A stretch of DNA of 64,000 bases from an uncultured Oscillospiraceae bacterium (GCA_944386985.1 CALXDD010000009.1:1-64000); one strand, 5' to 3'. Shown: positions 1 to 7,900, counted from the first letter of the stretch. Program-made: numbers and translations. Notes: generated by a model from the letters alone, not told the origin.

Positions 1-659
1 AGGTCCTCCAGCTCCGCCTCCAACTGCCGCACCTGGTCGTCGGCCCGCTCCCGCTCCTGCCGAGCGTCCTCCAGGGAGGCGTTGACCACCGCCATGTCCT
101 CCGCCATCTTGGCCCGGGCCTCCTCGGCGGCGGCAGCGTCCGCCTTGGCCGCCTGGGCGGCCTTCAGCGCCTCGTCCCGCTCCCGGATAGCCTGCTTCAG
201 TTCCTTGGTAGTCATCTCGGAAACCGACTTTTCCACCCCGTCCACGGCGTGCTTTTCCGCCGTGAACCGCTCCCGCTCAGAAGCCGGCAAACCCAGCAGC
301 GCCAAGGCTTTGGAGGCTCCCAAATCCGCAATTTCTGCGGATTTGGAATACTCCCTTGCAAGGCGCATCAGGTCCTGGGCAGACCGCTCCGAAATGTCCA
401 CTTTTTCCCGCAGCCAGGGCAGCCACTCCCCGTGGCTTAGCTGCCGTTTTGCCTCGTTGAGCCGCTTCCCGATCTCGAGAAACGCCCCTCCCGCCTGCCG
501 CTTGTAAAAGAGGATCTCCCCCTCGATGAGGAGAAGATCCCGCTCCTCTTCCAGCCCTGTCAGCCCCATGGCCTCCGCCAGAAACGGACCGTCAGGATCT
601 TCCCGGCCTCTGTCCGATTCCTGTTGGAGCTGTTCTCTTTCCAATTCATTCAGACTCAT
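1..659 (-). CDS. DUF3102-type protein of an integrative element (partial, C-terminus outside window)
   Basis: The reading frame is open from an ATG at 659 to the window edge, so the C-terminus is missing. The N-terminal part (about residues 30-110) has the wording of DUF3102 proteins: a 'GEILFYKRQAGGAF' start, then 'IGKRLNEAKRQLSHGEW' and 'ISERSAQDLMRLAREY', which looks like a helix-turn-helix-like segment. From about residue 140 it becomes a charged, Ala/Glu/Arg-rich coiled coil. Proteins of this kind are common on Firmicutes prophages and conjugative elements; their biochemical role is not known to me. It lies in the same minus-strand block as the other element genes. Family call is from recall of the motif wording, moderately sure. 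Confidence 0.75.
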   Translation of the reverse strand, partial: MSLNELEREQLQQESDRGREDPDGPFLAEAMGLTGLEEERDLLLIEGEILFYKRQAGGAFLEIGKRLNEAKRQLSHGEWLPWLREKVDISERSAQDLMRLAREYSKSAEIADLGASKALALLGLPASERERFTAEKHAVDGVEKSVSEMTTKELKQAIRERDEALKAAQAAKADAAAAEEARAKMAEDMAVVNASLEDARQERERADDQVRQLEAELED

Positions 660-701
660 AATTTTCGGATCCTCCGTTGTTCAGATTTCAAAGTGCATAT
701 A

Positions 702-803
702 TCATCGTGGCGGCGCTTTCCCACGTTGCCGACGGGTTCCCGTGACGGCGTCGTCGCAAGCTCCATATCCCTCGCCCCGCCGCCGGCGGCAGGTCTCAGT
801 CAT
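702..803 (-). CDS. possible 33-residue Arg-rich peptide
   Basis: An ATG at 803 is preceded by a strong ribosome site (GGAAAGGAGG, about 8 bases upstream) and opens a 33-codon frame ending in TGA at 702. The product is very basic (many Arg) and I recognise no family. It sits in the gap between two element genes on the same strand. The good ribosome site is the only support; it may be spurious. Confidence 0.25.
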   Translation of the reverse strand: MTETCRRRRGEGYGACDDAVTGTRRQRGKAPPR

Positions 804-820
804 TTTGCTGCTCCTCCTTT

Positions 821-847
821 CCCCACCAGGCCGCACGCCTGGTGGGG
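821..847. repeat. perfect 11-bp inverted repeat (hairpin)
   Basis: CCCCACCAGGC and GCCTGGTGGGG are exact reverse complements separated by CGCAC. There is no T-run on either side, so it is not a standard intrinsic terminator; it may be a structured mRNA element or a protein site between element genes. Confidence 0.6.
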
Positions 848-890
848 ACCCCATAATGGACTGTTTCGGCCTGTACCCTCCAGGCCATCG

Positions 891-1247
891 TCAGACGGGT
901 TCATTTTTCTCTGTCTCTGGAATTGCCCATACCTCTGCGTCGTGGATGTCCAGGAACTTGCATCCCCACTGTTCCGCAGCGCACAAAATAGCGGCGTACT
1001 TGGACGCCCCCGGCACCTGGATCTCCCCGTATTTTGGGTGCCGCACCAGCGCCTTCACCGGAAAGGCCCATCGCTCCTTCTTCCCCCGCCGGTACCCGCC
1101 CAAATACCGCCTCCATGTCCGCTGCCATCGCTCCGCATAGACGGTGTCCAACTCCTCCTCCGAGCGTGGATTATCCGTCCCCCTGTCCGGAAGATTCGGC
1201 CATTCCCGTCGCCGATCCCTCCTGGCCAGGTCACTGCCGGCCATCAC
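891..1247 (-). CDS. conserved element protein of unknown function
   Basis: A 118-residue product with no recognised catalytic motif. It is Trp/Arg-rich, with 'RTWRRYLGGYRRGKKERWAF' followed by a compact C-terminal part ('HPKYGEIQVPGASKYAAILCAAEQWGC') that looks like a small folded domain. Its start overlaps the end of the upstream 3D-domain gene by four bases (ATGA), a sign of translational coupling. Such small genes are typical of the early regions of Oscillospiraceae prophages and ICEs. Function unknown. Confidence 0.65.
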   Translation of the reverse strand: MMAGSDLARRDRRREWPNLPDRGTDNPRSEEELDTVYAERWQRTWRRYLGGYRRGKKERWAFPVKALVRHPKYGEIQVPGASKYAAILCAAEQWGCKFLDIHDAEVWAIPETEKNEPV

Positions 1248-1942
1248 CCCTCCTCCCAGAATACCGTCACCGTCCCAACGCCCAGGGCCAGGGCCTCCTC
1301 ATGGCTCCGGACGCCCAGGTCCACGTGGTTCCCGGTCACTCCTGTATCGACAGCCCGACACCACAGTTCCCGGCCATCCTCCCACAGGAGGCACACCCGG
1401 CTTCCCAGCGGGATCACCTCCGGGTCCACCGCCAGGGTCTCCCATGGTCGAAAAGGCTCCCCAGTGGCGGTGATCCCGTCTGCCCACTGTCCGCAGCACT
1501 GCACACAGGGGCAGTAATACGTAATGCGGCAGTCCTCCACCACCCGCACCCGTCCGACCAGCTCCGCCGTGGAAACCGGCTCCTCCGGCTCCAGCACCTG
1601 CGCCGTCAGGGGCTTGTCCGCCGCTTCACCGCCCGGCGTCTCTCCCCTGCTCTCCGCCGGCGTGCTCAGCGCCCAGGCCATCGCCACCGCCGCCATACAG
1701 AGCACCAGGAGCCATACCGCAGCCCGCCACCGTCTTCCGCTTGCGGCGGCGGCCCGGGCCCTCCGTCTGGCGGCCTCCGCCGCCTTTTCCCCGGCTGCTG
1801 CCCGCTGATCTGACATCGCGCAGAGAATCTGGTAAAACTGGTCGCTCTCCATCTGGTCCCGCCGCAGTTCCAAAACATCCCGCTCCAGCTTGTCCACCCG
1901 CCGCTCTATGGTCCGGGCGTATTTTTCTCCCTTCTGGCTCAT
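1244..1942 (-). CDS. membrane-anchored 3D-domain protein
   Basis: A 232-residue protein in three parts. Residues 1-75 are a charged coiled coil rich in Arg/Ala ('RTIERRVDKLERDVLELRR'). One membrane segment follows at about 72-92 ('AAVWLLVLCMAAVAMAWAL'). The C-terminal part (about 130-232) has the 3D domain signature: 'ITYYCPCVQCCG', 'AVDPEVIPLGSRV' and the three Asp positions in 'AVDTGVTGNHVDLGV'. 3D domains are double-psi barrels related to MltA lytic transglycosylases and are usually outside the membrane, acting on or near peptidoglycan. Within this element it may open the wall for transfer or lysis, which is inference. It shares a four-base overlap with the next gene. Confidence 0.8.
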   Translation of the reverse strand: MSQKGEKYARTIERRVDKLERDVLELRRDQMESDQFYQILCAMSDQRAAAGEKAAEAARRRARAAAASGRRWRAAVWLLVLCMAAVAMAWALSTPAESRGETPGGEAADKPLTAQVLEPEEPVSTAELVGRVRVVEDCRITYYCPCVQCCGQWADGITATGEPFRPWETLAVDPEVIPLGSRVCLLWEDGRELWCRAVDTGVTGNHVDLGVRSHEEALALGVGTVTVFWEEG

Positions 1943-2001
1943 ATGTAACTCCTTCTCCGGGGCATGTCCCCTTTTGTATTTGCAAGGTAAAGGGGGCGGC
2001 G

Positions 2002-2241
2002 TCAGCAGCCCTCGAAACCGTCGGTCTCTCCCCTTGCGGCCGCCCGGGCCTGGTCCTGGAGATACTGCTGCTGTTCGTAGTCCAGCAGCCCCAGCATCCG
2101 CATGGAGGCGGCCACGCCGCAGATCTCACCGCACAGTGTCATGGCGGACACCTGGCTACCGCCCTCCACGGCTCTCTTCAGCAGTTCCTTCCGGGTGTCC
2201 AGCAACACCCGGAACTTCCGTTCCATCTCCGATTTGTTCAT
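2002..2241 (-). CDS. small helical element protein
   Basis: A 79-residue protein, mostly predicted helix ('MERKFRVLLDTRKELLKRAVE', then 'LLDYEQQQYLQDQARAAARGE'). No known domain. A GGAGG ribosome site lies just upstream (GGAGGGAACC before ATG at 2241), and the gene lies 9 bases after the neighbouring 67-residue gene, so the two are probably one transcript. Function unknown. Confidence 0.6.
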   Translation of the reverse strand: MNKSEMERKFRVLLDTRKELLKRAVEGGSQVSAMTLCGEICGVAASMRMLGLLDYEQQQYLQDQARAAARGETDGFEGC

Positions 2242-2250
2242 GGTTCCCTC

Positions 2251-2454
2251 CTATCGCATCATCCCCCGGCGGATCAGGTCCTGGCACTTGCGCACAATGG
2301 CCTCCCGCCGCTTTTCCTGTGACTCTTCGCTGATACAGGGGTCCAGCACCGTCACATGGGCGGTGCCGTTCTTCTCCCCGAAGTCCACGGAATAGGTGGT
2401 CACCCGGTAGGGCTTCCCATTTTCCACAATGATCTTGTCCTCCAGGCCCCTCAC
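2251..2454 (-). CDS. small element protein of unknown function
   Basis: A 67-residue protein beginning 'MRGLEDKIIVENGKPYRVTTYSVDFG' and ending in a basic helix. The N-terminal half looks like a small beta-sheet fold. It follows a GGAGG ribosome site and probably starts the transcript that runs from near 2500 leftward. Its promoter region overlaps the perfect palindrome at 2503-2523, so the element repressor may control it. Family not recognised. Confidence 0.6.
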   Translation of the reverse strand: MRGLEDKIIVENGKPYRVTTYSVDFGEKNGTAHVTVLDPCISEESQEKRREAIVRKCQDLIRRGMMR

Positions 2455-2502
2455 CTCCTCCGTTTACCCTATGGCCGCCTCTGGTTGTCCTATTCGTTTA
2501 TA

Positions 2503-2523
2503 TTGGTGCGTATTACGCACCAA
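2503..2523. promoter_or_regulatory. perfect palindromic operator (likely repressor site)
   Basis: TTGGTGCGTA-T-TACGCACCAA is a perfect 10+1+10 palindrome overlapping the stop codon of the Cro-like gene and a possible promoter for the genes to its left (a TATAAA follows on the minus strand). A second, imperfect copy lies at 2739-2759. The paired placement around the Cro-like gene fits an operator of the divergent CI/LexA-type repressor; assignment of the protein is inference. Confidence 0.65.
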
Positions 2524-2719
2524 ATTTAGCAAAAAAAATCTCCATAGGATTCTGAATATCCAACAACTCAATCATTTGTTGGATCTCATCACTGTCAAAA
2601 ATTCCACGTTTCATTTTACAATAAAAGGTTTTTTCTGTTACTCCAATGGACTGTGCTACTTTTCTCTGTGACAATCCTCTTTCGGAAATGATCCCCCGGA
2701 GCTTCATCGTGTCTACCAT
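2513..2719 (-). CDS. Cro/XRE-type helix-turn-helix regulator
   Basis: A 68-residue one-domain DNA-binding protein. Residues 5-60 fit the XRE fold: 'LRGIISERGLSQRKVAQSIGVTEKTFYCKMKRG', where 'SQRKVAQSIGVTEKTF' is the helix-turn-helix, then 'EIQQMIELLDIQNPMEIFF'. It is transcribed away from the larger repressor at 2885, the arrangement of a Cro/CI switch. Its product probably opposes or tunes that repressor. A GGAGG site precedes the ATG at 2719, and a near-consensus promoter lies at 2759-2787. Confidence 0.8.
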   Translation of the reverse strand: MVDTMKLRGIISERGLSQRKVAQSIGVTEKTFYCKMKRGIFDSDEIQQMIELLDIQNPMEIFFAKFGA

Positions 2720-2738
2720 TTTTGTGCCTCCTTTCCGT

Positions 2739-2759
2739 TTGGTACTTTCTACGCACCAA
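2739..2759. promoter_or_regulatory. imperfect copy of the 2503-2523 operator
   Basis: The right half TACGCACCAA and the outer left TTGGT match the palindrome at 2503-2523; the inner left half is degenerate. It abuts the -10 box of the leftward promoter (2759-2764), so bound protein would block that promoter. Confidence 0.6.
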
Positions 2760-2787
2760 ACATATCATTATTGTGAGTGCATGTCAA
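2759..2787 (-). promoter_or_regulatory. leftward promoter of the Cro-like gene
   Basis: On the minus strand TTGACA (2787-2782), a 17-base spacer and TATGTT (2764-2759). The -35 is perfect. It faces away from the repressor promoter and touches the operator copy at 2739-2759. Confidence 0.65.
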
Positions 2788-2818
2788 GTAATTTTCCTCT
2801 GTTTTCTTCTTTTTCTTG

Positions 2819-2846
2819 TTGCATCTTATGTAATTTATGTTATACT
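2819..2846 (+). promoter_or_regulatory. rightward promoter of the repressor gene
   Basis: TTGCAT, 16-base spacer, TATACT, followed about 40 bases on by the ribosome site (AAAGG) and start of the repressor gene. The region is A+T-rich compared with its surroundings. Confidence 0.55.
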
Positions 2847-2884
2847 CGAAGTAAGCTACACTGCAGCAGAAAGGATGAAAAGTG

Positions 2885-3643
2885 ATGAACATCGGCCAAA
2901 ATATTAAAAAATACCGCCTATTGCGTGGGTATACCTTGGATGAAGTGGCAAAGAGCATCGGCGTCAGCCGCCAGACTATGAGCCGGTATGAGACCGGCGT
3001 GATTGCGAACATCCCATCTGACAAGATAGAGGCCATCGCCCGTTTTCTAAGCATCAGCCCTTCCCTCCTCATGGACTGGTCCACGAAGTGGGAGGAGGAC
3101 AACTATGAGGTCTTCCGCCGTGCCAAAACTGACGATGAGAGAAGAGAGATCTTCAGGCGAGCCGGAATTCCTTCGGATCTTCGTCAAATCGCGGAGCAGC
3201 TGCTCGTCCAGGCTCCTGCCGTCCCCTCCAACGCAATTCCCTACACATCCAAACATCTCGCCCCCATCTTGGGCCGCATCCCGGCGGGATATCCTGTATT
3301 TGCCGCCAGTGAGATTGAAGGATACTCCCCTATTGATTACGCAGATACCGAAAACTACTTCTGGCTGCGAGTCTCGGGTGACAGTATGGTGAACGCCGAT
3401 ATCCGGGACGGGGACCTGGTGCTGATCCGCCGGCAGCCCTGCGCTAACGACGGCCAGATCGTAGCGGCCCGGGTCAACGGAGACGAGGCTACCCTGAAGC
3501 GGTTCCGCCAGTCCGGCAAGACGGTCATGCTGATGCCGGAGAACCCAGAGTATATGCCCATCGCCGTCCCTGCCACCGCCTTCGACACTGGGGACGCCTC
3601 TATCATCGGCATCGTAGTGGAATTGAAACGTAAATTTGTATAG
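2885..3643 (+). CDS. LexA/CI-type self-cleaving repressor (XRE + S24 peptidase)
   Basis: This is the probable master repressor of the element. Residues 1-65 are an XRE helix-turn-helix ('YTLDEVAKSIGVSRQTMSRYETG'). The C-terminal part (about 120-252) is an S24/LexA-type peptidase: the cleavage pair Ala134-Gly135 in 'RIPAGYPV', the nucleophile Ser167 in 'VSGDSM' and the general base Lys205 in 'ATLKRF'. Repressors of this design cleave themselves when RecA filaments form, so the element is probably induced by DNA damage. I prefer ATG at 2885 (AAAGG ribosome site) over GTG at 2882. It is divergent from the Cro-like gene and upstream of the helicase and recombinase. Confidence 0.9.
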   Translation: MNIGQNIKKYRLLRGYTLDEVAKSIGVSRQTMSRYETGVIANIPSDKIEAIARFLSISPSLLMDWSTKWEEDNYEVFRRAKTDDERREIFRRAGIPSDLRQIAEQLLVQAPAVPSNAIPYTSKHLAPILGRIPAGYPVFAASEIEGYSPIDYADTENYFWLRVSGDSMVNADIRDGDLVLIRRQPCANDGQIVAARVNGDEATLKRFRQSGKTVMLMPENPEYMPIAVPATAFDTGDASIIGIVVELKRKFV

Positions 3644-3708
3644 TACACATACGCAGGCCACACCGACCCGCAAGTGCAGCCTGCGGAGCAGAGAGGAGGT
3701 ATGATTCT

Positions 3709-6168
3709 TTGACGACGGATGAATTCCGAAGCTATGCGATCCAAAGCGCAAGGATCTACTACCGCCACCTGGATGAACAGGGAAAAGGCGTCATCAAAAC
3801 CGCGGTCCGGTCGATTCGCCGTGAAGGCGCTTTCTTCGTCGTGCATCTCCAGACGAAGCTGTCACCCTCCGCGGACCCCGCCTCCCTCCTTTTCGATTTT
3901 GATGGACAGCGATACTCCTCCTTTGAGATCCGGCCAATCGAGCTCTCACACACCCGTGACCAGCTGTGGGTCCGGCCAGCGGACGCCCTCACAGAGCGGT
4001 TCTCCCAATTGAAGGCAGAGGAACTGACTCTCCTGTCTGATTTGAAATTTTTGGTCAAGAACGTGGAGGCCTGGTACGAAACTTACGGCGACAGAATCTG
4101 TCTCCACGCAGCACCACCTTCCGTCACCCCTGTCTATCTTTCCCAGGCGGACTCTCTGTCTCAGGAGCAGCGGGCGGCCATCGACGGCGCTCTGTCCCAT
4201 ACGCTCTCCTATGTATGGGGCGCACCAGGCACTGGAAAGACCCGCTGCGTCCTTGCCAACTGCGTCCTTTCTTACCTGCTCTCCACGCCTGACGGGAAGG
4301 TCCTTCTCCTGGCTCCCACCAATAACGCCGTGGAGCAGATGCTCTACGGAACGCTTCCCGCTCTTGCTGCTCAGGGCATTCCTTTGGATACGGTGCTGCG
4401 TCTCGGCACGCCGTCCGCCCGGTTCTCCTCAGAATATCCCTCGGTCTGTGAGGTCGCAAACGCCAATCACACGCTGTCCGCCCTCCAGGAAAAGCGGGAT
4501 CTTCTTCAAAAATGCCTCACTTTCCGGCAGTATGCCGCGTCGTTCTCCGCTGCCATGGAAACCATCCCTTCTTGCGTGGAGGCCATCTTTTCCCGAAAGG
4601 AACAGATCCGACAATGGGAGACCGATAGGGAAGCACTCCGTCTGGACTCCGCCGTCTCACGTGGAAAACTTACGCTGGTGCAGGAAGAGATCTGCCGCCT
4701 TCTGGATGTTGTCGCCAAACGCAGGGAGAGAAACACCCATTCCATTACCCTCCGCCTGAAAAAACGGATCTTTCCCTCGGCCGCCCAAAAGGAGCGCCAG
4801 CTCCTTCAGGAGGAGGAAGCCGCGCTGCAGATGCAGGTGGCCAATGCGGAGCAGCTGGAGACCACCGTGCAGGAGGCCCAGCGGTCCGCCGCCCTTCTCG
4901 CCTCCCAAACAGAGACGGCCCGCGCTGAGATCGAAGACTTCCGGGGTAAGATCCTGACATGCTGCGCCTTCTGGCCATCCCTCCGCGCCGCTGCCCTTCA
5001 GGCGGACTTTTCCGACAAGAGCACCTGCCTCACCTACTTTCATGATATCTTTTCCCGATTCCAGGAGCAGCTACAGGCCCGAGGAGGGCCTTACGTTGCC
5101 TTGGAAAGCTTGGACGATGAGACTATCCGGCAGCAAATCACCACCTGCGTCCAGCAGATCTCAGAGGCCGAACAGGATACCACCCCTGCCAGGCTGGGGG
5201 CCGTGCGGGTCCTGGCCGCCACCATCGATCGCTTTCTCTCCTCCGCCTCTCCCAACGGCTTCGGCAGCTTTGTCCCGGATCATATCTTTATGGATGAGGC
5301 GGGCTATGCAGCTCTTATCAAAACTGCGCCCATTTTTTCCATGCAGGTCCCGGTAACGCTGATAGGCGATCACATGCAGCTGCCGCCGGTCTGTGAGATG
5401 GACGATCAACTCTTTTCCCGGGATGATCTGGCACCGGCGTTCCTCTGGTCCCAGTCGGCCCTACATGGGGAATCCATATTCACTGACGGATTCCACCAGA
5501 TGCTGGAGCGTTACCAGCACGCCGGTCCACCGGCTTTCCTGCTCATGGAGAAATTTGACCTGACTGCTACTTACCGCTTCGGCGACGCCCTGGCAGACAT
5601 TTTGGCCTCCTATGTCTACTCCTCCCTTTTCCACAGTGCCATTGGTTCCGGAACGGATCTCTATTATCTGGACGCGCCCGGCAGCCCAGGCGAAACAAAC
5701 CGGACCCGCCCCTCCGAGGTCCGTGCGATCCAGGACGCTCTCCGCAGGCTGGATCATCTTGACTATGCGGTCCTATCCCCCTATCGGAATCAAGTCTCTC
5801 TCCTGTCCGCCGCCCTCCCTCAGGCCAGGAAGGAGGATCGGGTCCTCACCGTCCACGCCTCCCAGGGGCGGGAGTGGGATATTCTCTTTTTCAGCGTAGT
5901 TGATACAGACCGCAAGTGGTTTACCGATACCGTCCGCTCGCTCACTCAGGGGAAAATGGTCGTCAACACCGCCCTGAGCCGGGCGCGCCGGGCTGTTATT
6001 CTGGTATGCGACGTATTCTATTGGTCCGGCCACACAGATCAGCTGATCGGACAACTGTGCAAAAACTCCAGTTCCCTGCTCTCCAGCCCCTTCTATCGTG
6101 ACCGTGCCTTTCCCGCCAATCAAGATGAACCAGGAGGTGAACCCCATGCGCCGGGAACAGTTAGATGA
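3709..6168 (+). CDS. UPF1/Dna2-like superfamily 1 helicase with coiled-coil insertion
   Basis: An 819-residue ATP-dependent nucleic-acid helicase or translocase. SF1 motifs appear in order: Walker A 'WGAPGTGKTR' (about residue 170), Walker B 'IFMDEA' (about 527), motif III 'LIGDHMQLPP', motif IV 'LTATYRF', motif V 'VHASQGREWD' (about 715) and motif VI 'NTALSRARRAV'. A long charged insertion (about 260-480) separates motifs Ia and II and looks like a coiled coil. The start is a TTG at 3709, nine bases after AGAGGAGG; an earlier ATG at 3701 meets a stop after three codons. The end overlaps the recombinase gene by 23 bases. Its place between repressor and integrase is often used for accessory cargo; a role in defence, replication or transfer is open. 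Confidence 0.85.
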   Translation: MTTDEFRSYAIQSARIYYRHLDEQGKGVIKTAVRSIRREGAFFVVHLQTKLSPSADPASLLFDFDGQRYSSFEIRPIELSHTRDQLWVRPADALTERFSQLKAEELTLLSDLKFLVKNVEAWYETYGDRICLHAAPPSVTPVYLSQADSLSQEQRAAIDGALSHTLSYVWGAPGTGKTRCVLANCVLSYLLSTPDGKVLLLAPTNNAVEQMLYGTLPALAAQGIPLDTVLRLGTPSARFSSEYPSVCEVANANHTLSALQEKRDLLQKCLTFRQYAASFSAAMETIPSCVEAIFSRKEQIRQWETDREALRLDSAVSRGKLTLVQEEICRLLDVVAKRRERNTHSITLRLKKRIFPSAAQKERQLLQEEEAALQMQVANAEQLETTVQEAQRSAALLASQTETARAEIEDFRGKILTCCAFWPSLRAAALQADFSDKSTCLTYFHDIFSRFQEQLQARGGPYVALESLDDETIRQQITTCVQQISEAEQDTTPARLGAVRVLAATIDRFLSSASPNGFGSFVPDHIFMDEAGYAALIKTAPIFSMQVPVTLIGDHMQLPPVCEMDDQLFSRDDLAPAFLWSQSALHGESIFTDGFHQMLERYQHAGPPAFLLMEKFDLTATYRFGDALADILASYVYSSLFHSAIGSGTDLYYLDAPGSPGETNRTRPSEVRAIQDALRRLDHLDYAVLSPYRNQVSLLSAALPQARKEDRVLTVHASQGREWDILFFSVVDTDRKWFTDTVRSLTQGKMVVNTALSRARRAVILVCDVFYWSGHTDQLIGQLCKNSSSLLSSPFYRDRAFPANQDEPGGEPHAPGTVR

Positions 6169-7684
6169 ATACACCCGCCTGGGTCGGTGGGTGCGCAGCT
6201 CCATGTACCTGCGGAAGTCCCGCGCAGAGGAGCACATGGGACTCCAGGAGACCCTCCAGCGGCACAAGGCCGCTCTCACCGCCTACGCCGAGCGGTACGG
6301 GTATCTGGTGGAACCGGAGGACATCTACGAGGAGGTGGTCTCCGGTGAGAGTCTCTTTGCCCGGCCCCAGATGCTCCGGCTCATGGAGGCCGTCAGCGCC
6401 GGACGCTATGAAGCGGTGCTCTGTATGGATATGCAGCGTCTGGGCCGTGGCGGCATGTACGATCAGGGCTTCATCCTGGACACCTTCAAGGCCTCCGAGA
6501 CGCTGATCGTCACCCCGGACCGGATCTACGACCTCACCAAAGAGTTGGACGAAGAGGCCGCTGAGATGCAGACCTTCCTCTCCCGCAGCGAGTACCGGAT
6601 GATCACCAAGCGGCTCCGCCGAGGTACCATGCAATCCGTCCAGAACGGGGCCTACATGGCCAATGCGCCCTTCGGGTACCGGAAGATCCGCCAGGGCCGC
6701 CTTCCCACCCTGGAGATCGTGCCGGAGGAGGCGGAGTGCGTCCGACAGATCTTCCAGCTCTACGCCTCTGGCAGCGGCTGCACCCAGATTGAGCAGACGG
6801 TCAACGCCATGGGCTTCCACGGCCGCCGGGGCAGCCGCTTCAACCGCAGCACCATCCGGCTGATTCTGGAGAACCCGGTGTACATCGGAAAGATCCGCTG
6901 GGAGAAGACCAGCACTGTCAAAACCGGCATCGGCGCCGACCGGAAAAAGAAAGTGGTCTACAACGCCCCGGACCAGTGGAAGATCATCGACGGCCACCAC
7001 CCTGCCATCATCTCCCAGGAGCTGTGGGACGCGGTCCAGGAGCGGCGCCGTGCCCGATACTTCTATGTGGACAACAAGCACGTGGCGAGTCCCCTGGCAG
7101 GTCTGGTGCGCTGCAGCAAGTGCGGTCATCTTATGAACCTCCAGGGGAAGAATAAGGGAGTCCCCTACCTCCTCTGTCCCACCAAGGGCTGCACTGCCGG
7201 GGCCAAATACGCTTTTGTGGAGCAGGCAGTCCTCCGCCATCTGGAAGAGCTGGCAGGCAGCATAGAGGTGGAGATCTCCCAGGCCGCGCCGCCGGACGTC
7301 TCCCATCTGGAGCAAACTCTTATCGCCATGCGGGCGCAGCAGGTGAAGCTGGAGTCCCGCCGCAGCAGGCTATACACACTTCTGGAAGACGGTACATACA
7401 CCCGAGCCCTTTTTTCCCAGCGGATGGAGATCCTGGCGCAGGAGGAATCCACCCTGCTGGACTCCATCGCCTCTGTGGAGGGACAGATCCAACGGGAGCT
7501 GAGCCGCAACAAAGAAGAACAGCTCACCCGTTTGCGGACGGTCCTGGACCGCTATCAAGCCTCGGACCTCCCCGCCCGGAAGGAGCTTCTCCACTCCATC
7601 GTGGAGGAGATCCGCTACACAAAAGAAAAGAAGACGAAGCCCGCAGACTTCGCCCTCTCCATCAAGCTGAAAGATTTTGTATAA
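6146..7684 (+). CDS. large serine recombinase (integrase of the element)
   Basis: A 512-residue site-specific recombinase that integrates and excises the element through a covalent seryl-DNA intermediate. The N-terminal catalytic domain has 'MYLRKSR' (likely nucleophile Ser25) and the 'MQRLGRGG' Arg cluster. A recombinase domain follows ('NAPFGYRKI', 'RFNRSTIRLILENPVYIGKI'), then a zinc ribbon ('CSKCGHLM...CPTKGC') and a coiled coil near the C-terminus ('RRSRLYTLLEDGTYTRALF'). I chose ATG 6146 because AGGAGG lies 9 bases upstream; the frame stays open to 6098. It overlaps the helicase gene and is the last gene before the predicted element end, as is usual for this class. Confidence 0.93.
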   Translation: MRREQLDEYTRLGRWVRSSMYLRKSRAEEHMGLQETLQRHKAALTAYAERYGYLVEPEDIYEEVVSGESLFARPQMLRLMEAVSAGRYEAVLCMDMQRLGRGGMYDQGFILDTFKASETLIVTPDRIYDLTKELDEEAAEMQTFLSRSEYRMITKRLRRGTMQSVQNGAYMANAPFGYRKIRQGRLPTLEIVPEEAECVRQIFQLYASGSGCTQIEQTVNAMGFHGRRGSRFNRSTIRLILENPVYIGKIRWEKTSTVKTGIGADRKKKVVYNAPDQWKIIDGHHPAIISQELWDAVQERRRARYFYVDNKHVASPLAGLVRCSKCGHLMNLQGKNKGVPYLLCPTKGCTAGAKYAFVEQAVLRHLEELAGSIEVEISQAAPPDVSHLEQTLIAMRAQQVKLESRRSRLYTLLEDGTYTRALFSQRMEILAQEESTLLDSIASVEGQIQRELSRNKEEQLTRLRTVLDRYQASDLPARKELLHSIVEEIRYTKEKKTKPADFALSIKLKDFV

Positions 7685-7704
7685 TCCATTTCCTCTAAAA
7701 TGTA

Positions 7705-7735
7705 TCTTGCTATTCCCGGCAGGAATCATAGATCT
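7705..7735. other. predicted attachment-site junction (right end of the element)
   Basis: The recombinase gene ends 25 bases to the left, and the truncated gene on the minus strand loses its family resemblance after codons for Asp-Ser-Cys-Arg and then meets a stop. The crossover is therefore expected in or beside the bases coding for those residues (GATTCCTGCCGGGA on the minus strand). The matching other end is outside the window, so the core cannot be fixed. Confidence 0.55.
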
Positions 7736-7817
7736 TTTTGGTATGGATACAAACGGCCTCACGCTCTTCGCTGCAGCACTTGCTGCTCATGGGGCCGGGA
7801 ACAACCTTTTCGGGCAT
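7710..7817 (-). pseudogene. N-terminal stub of a conserved clostridial protein, cut by the integrative element
   Basis: A strong ribosome site (TATAGGAGG) precedes an ATG at 7817. The 35-residue product contains 'SSKCCSEEREAVCIHTKKI' and then 'YDSCRE', and stops. From recall, a conserved Oscillospiraceae/Clostridia protein family starts with very similar words ('CIHTKKIYDSCRDKDCLEDLR') and continues for well over 100 residues. Here the resemblance ends right after DSCR, next to the recombinase gene. The natural reading is that the integrase recombined inside this gene and left the first 35 codons with their own ribosome site. The rest should lie at the other end of the element, outside this window. 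Confidence 0.7.
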
Positions 7818-7900
7818 GGGATAAACCTCCTATAAGTAGCTTGAAAGGAAGCCCTTTCACCACAGTGTATGCGCCGGACGCCAGGAGGTGAAAATGGGAC

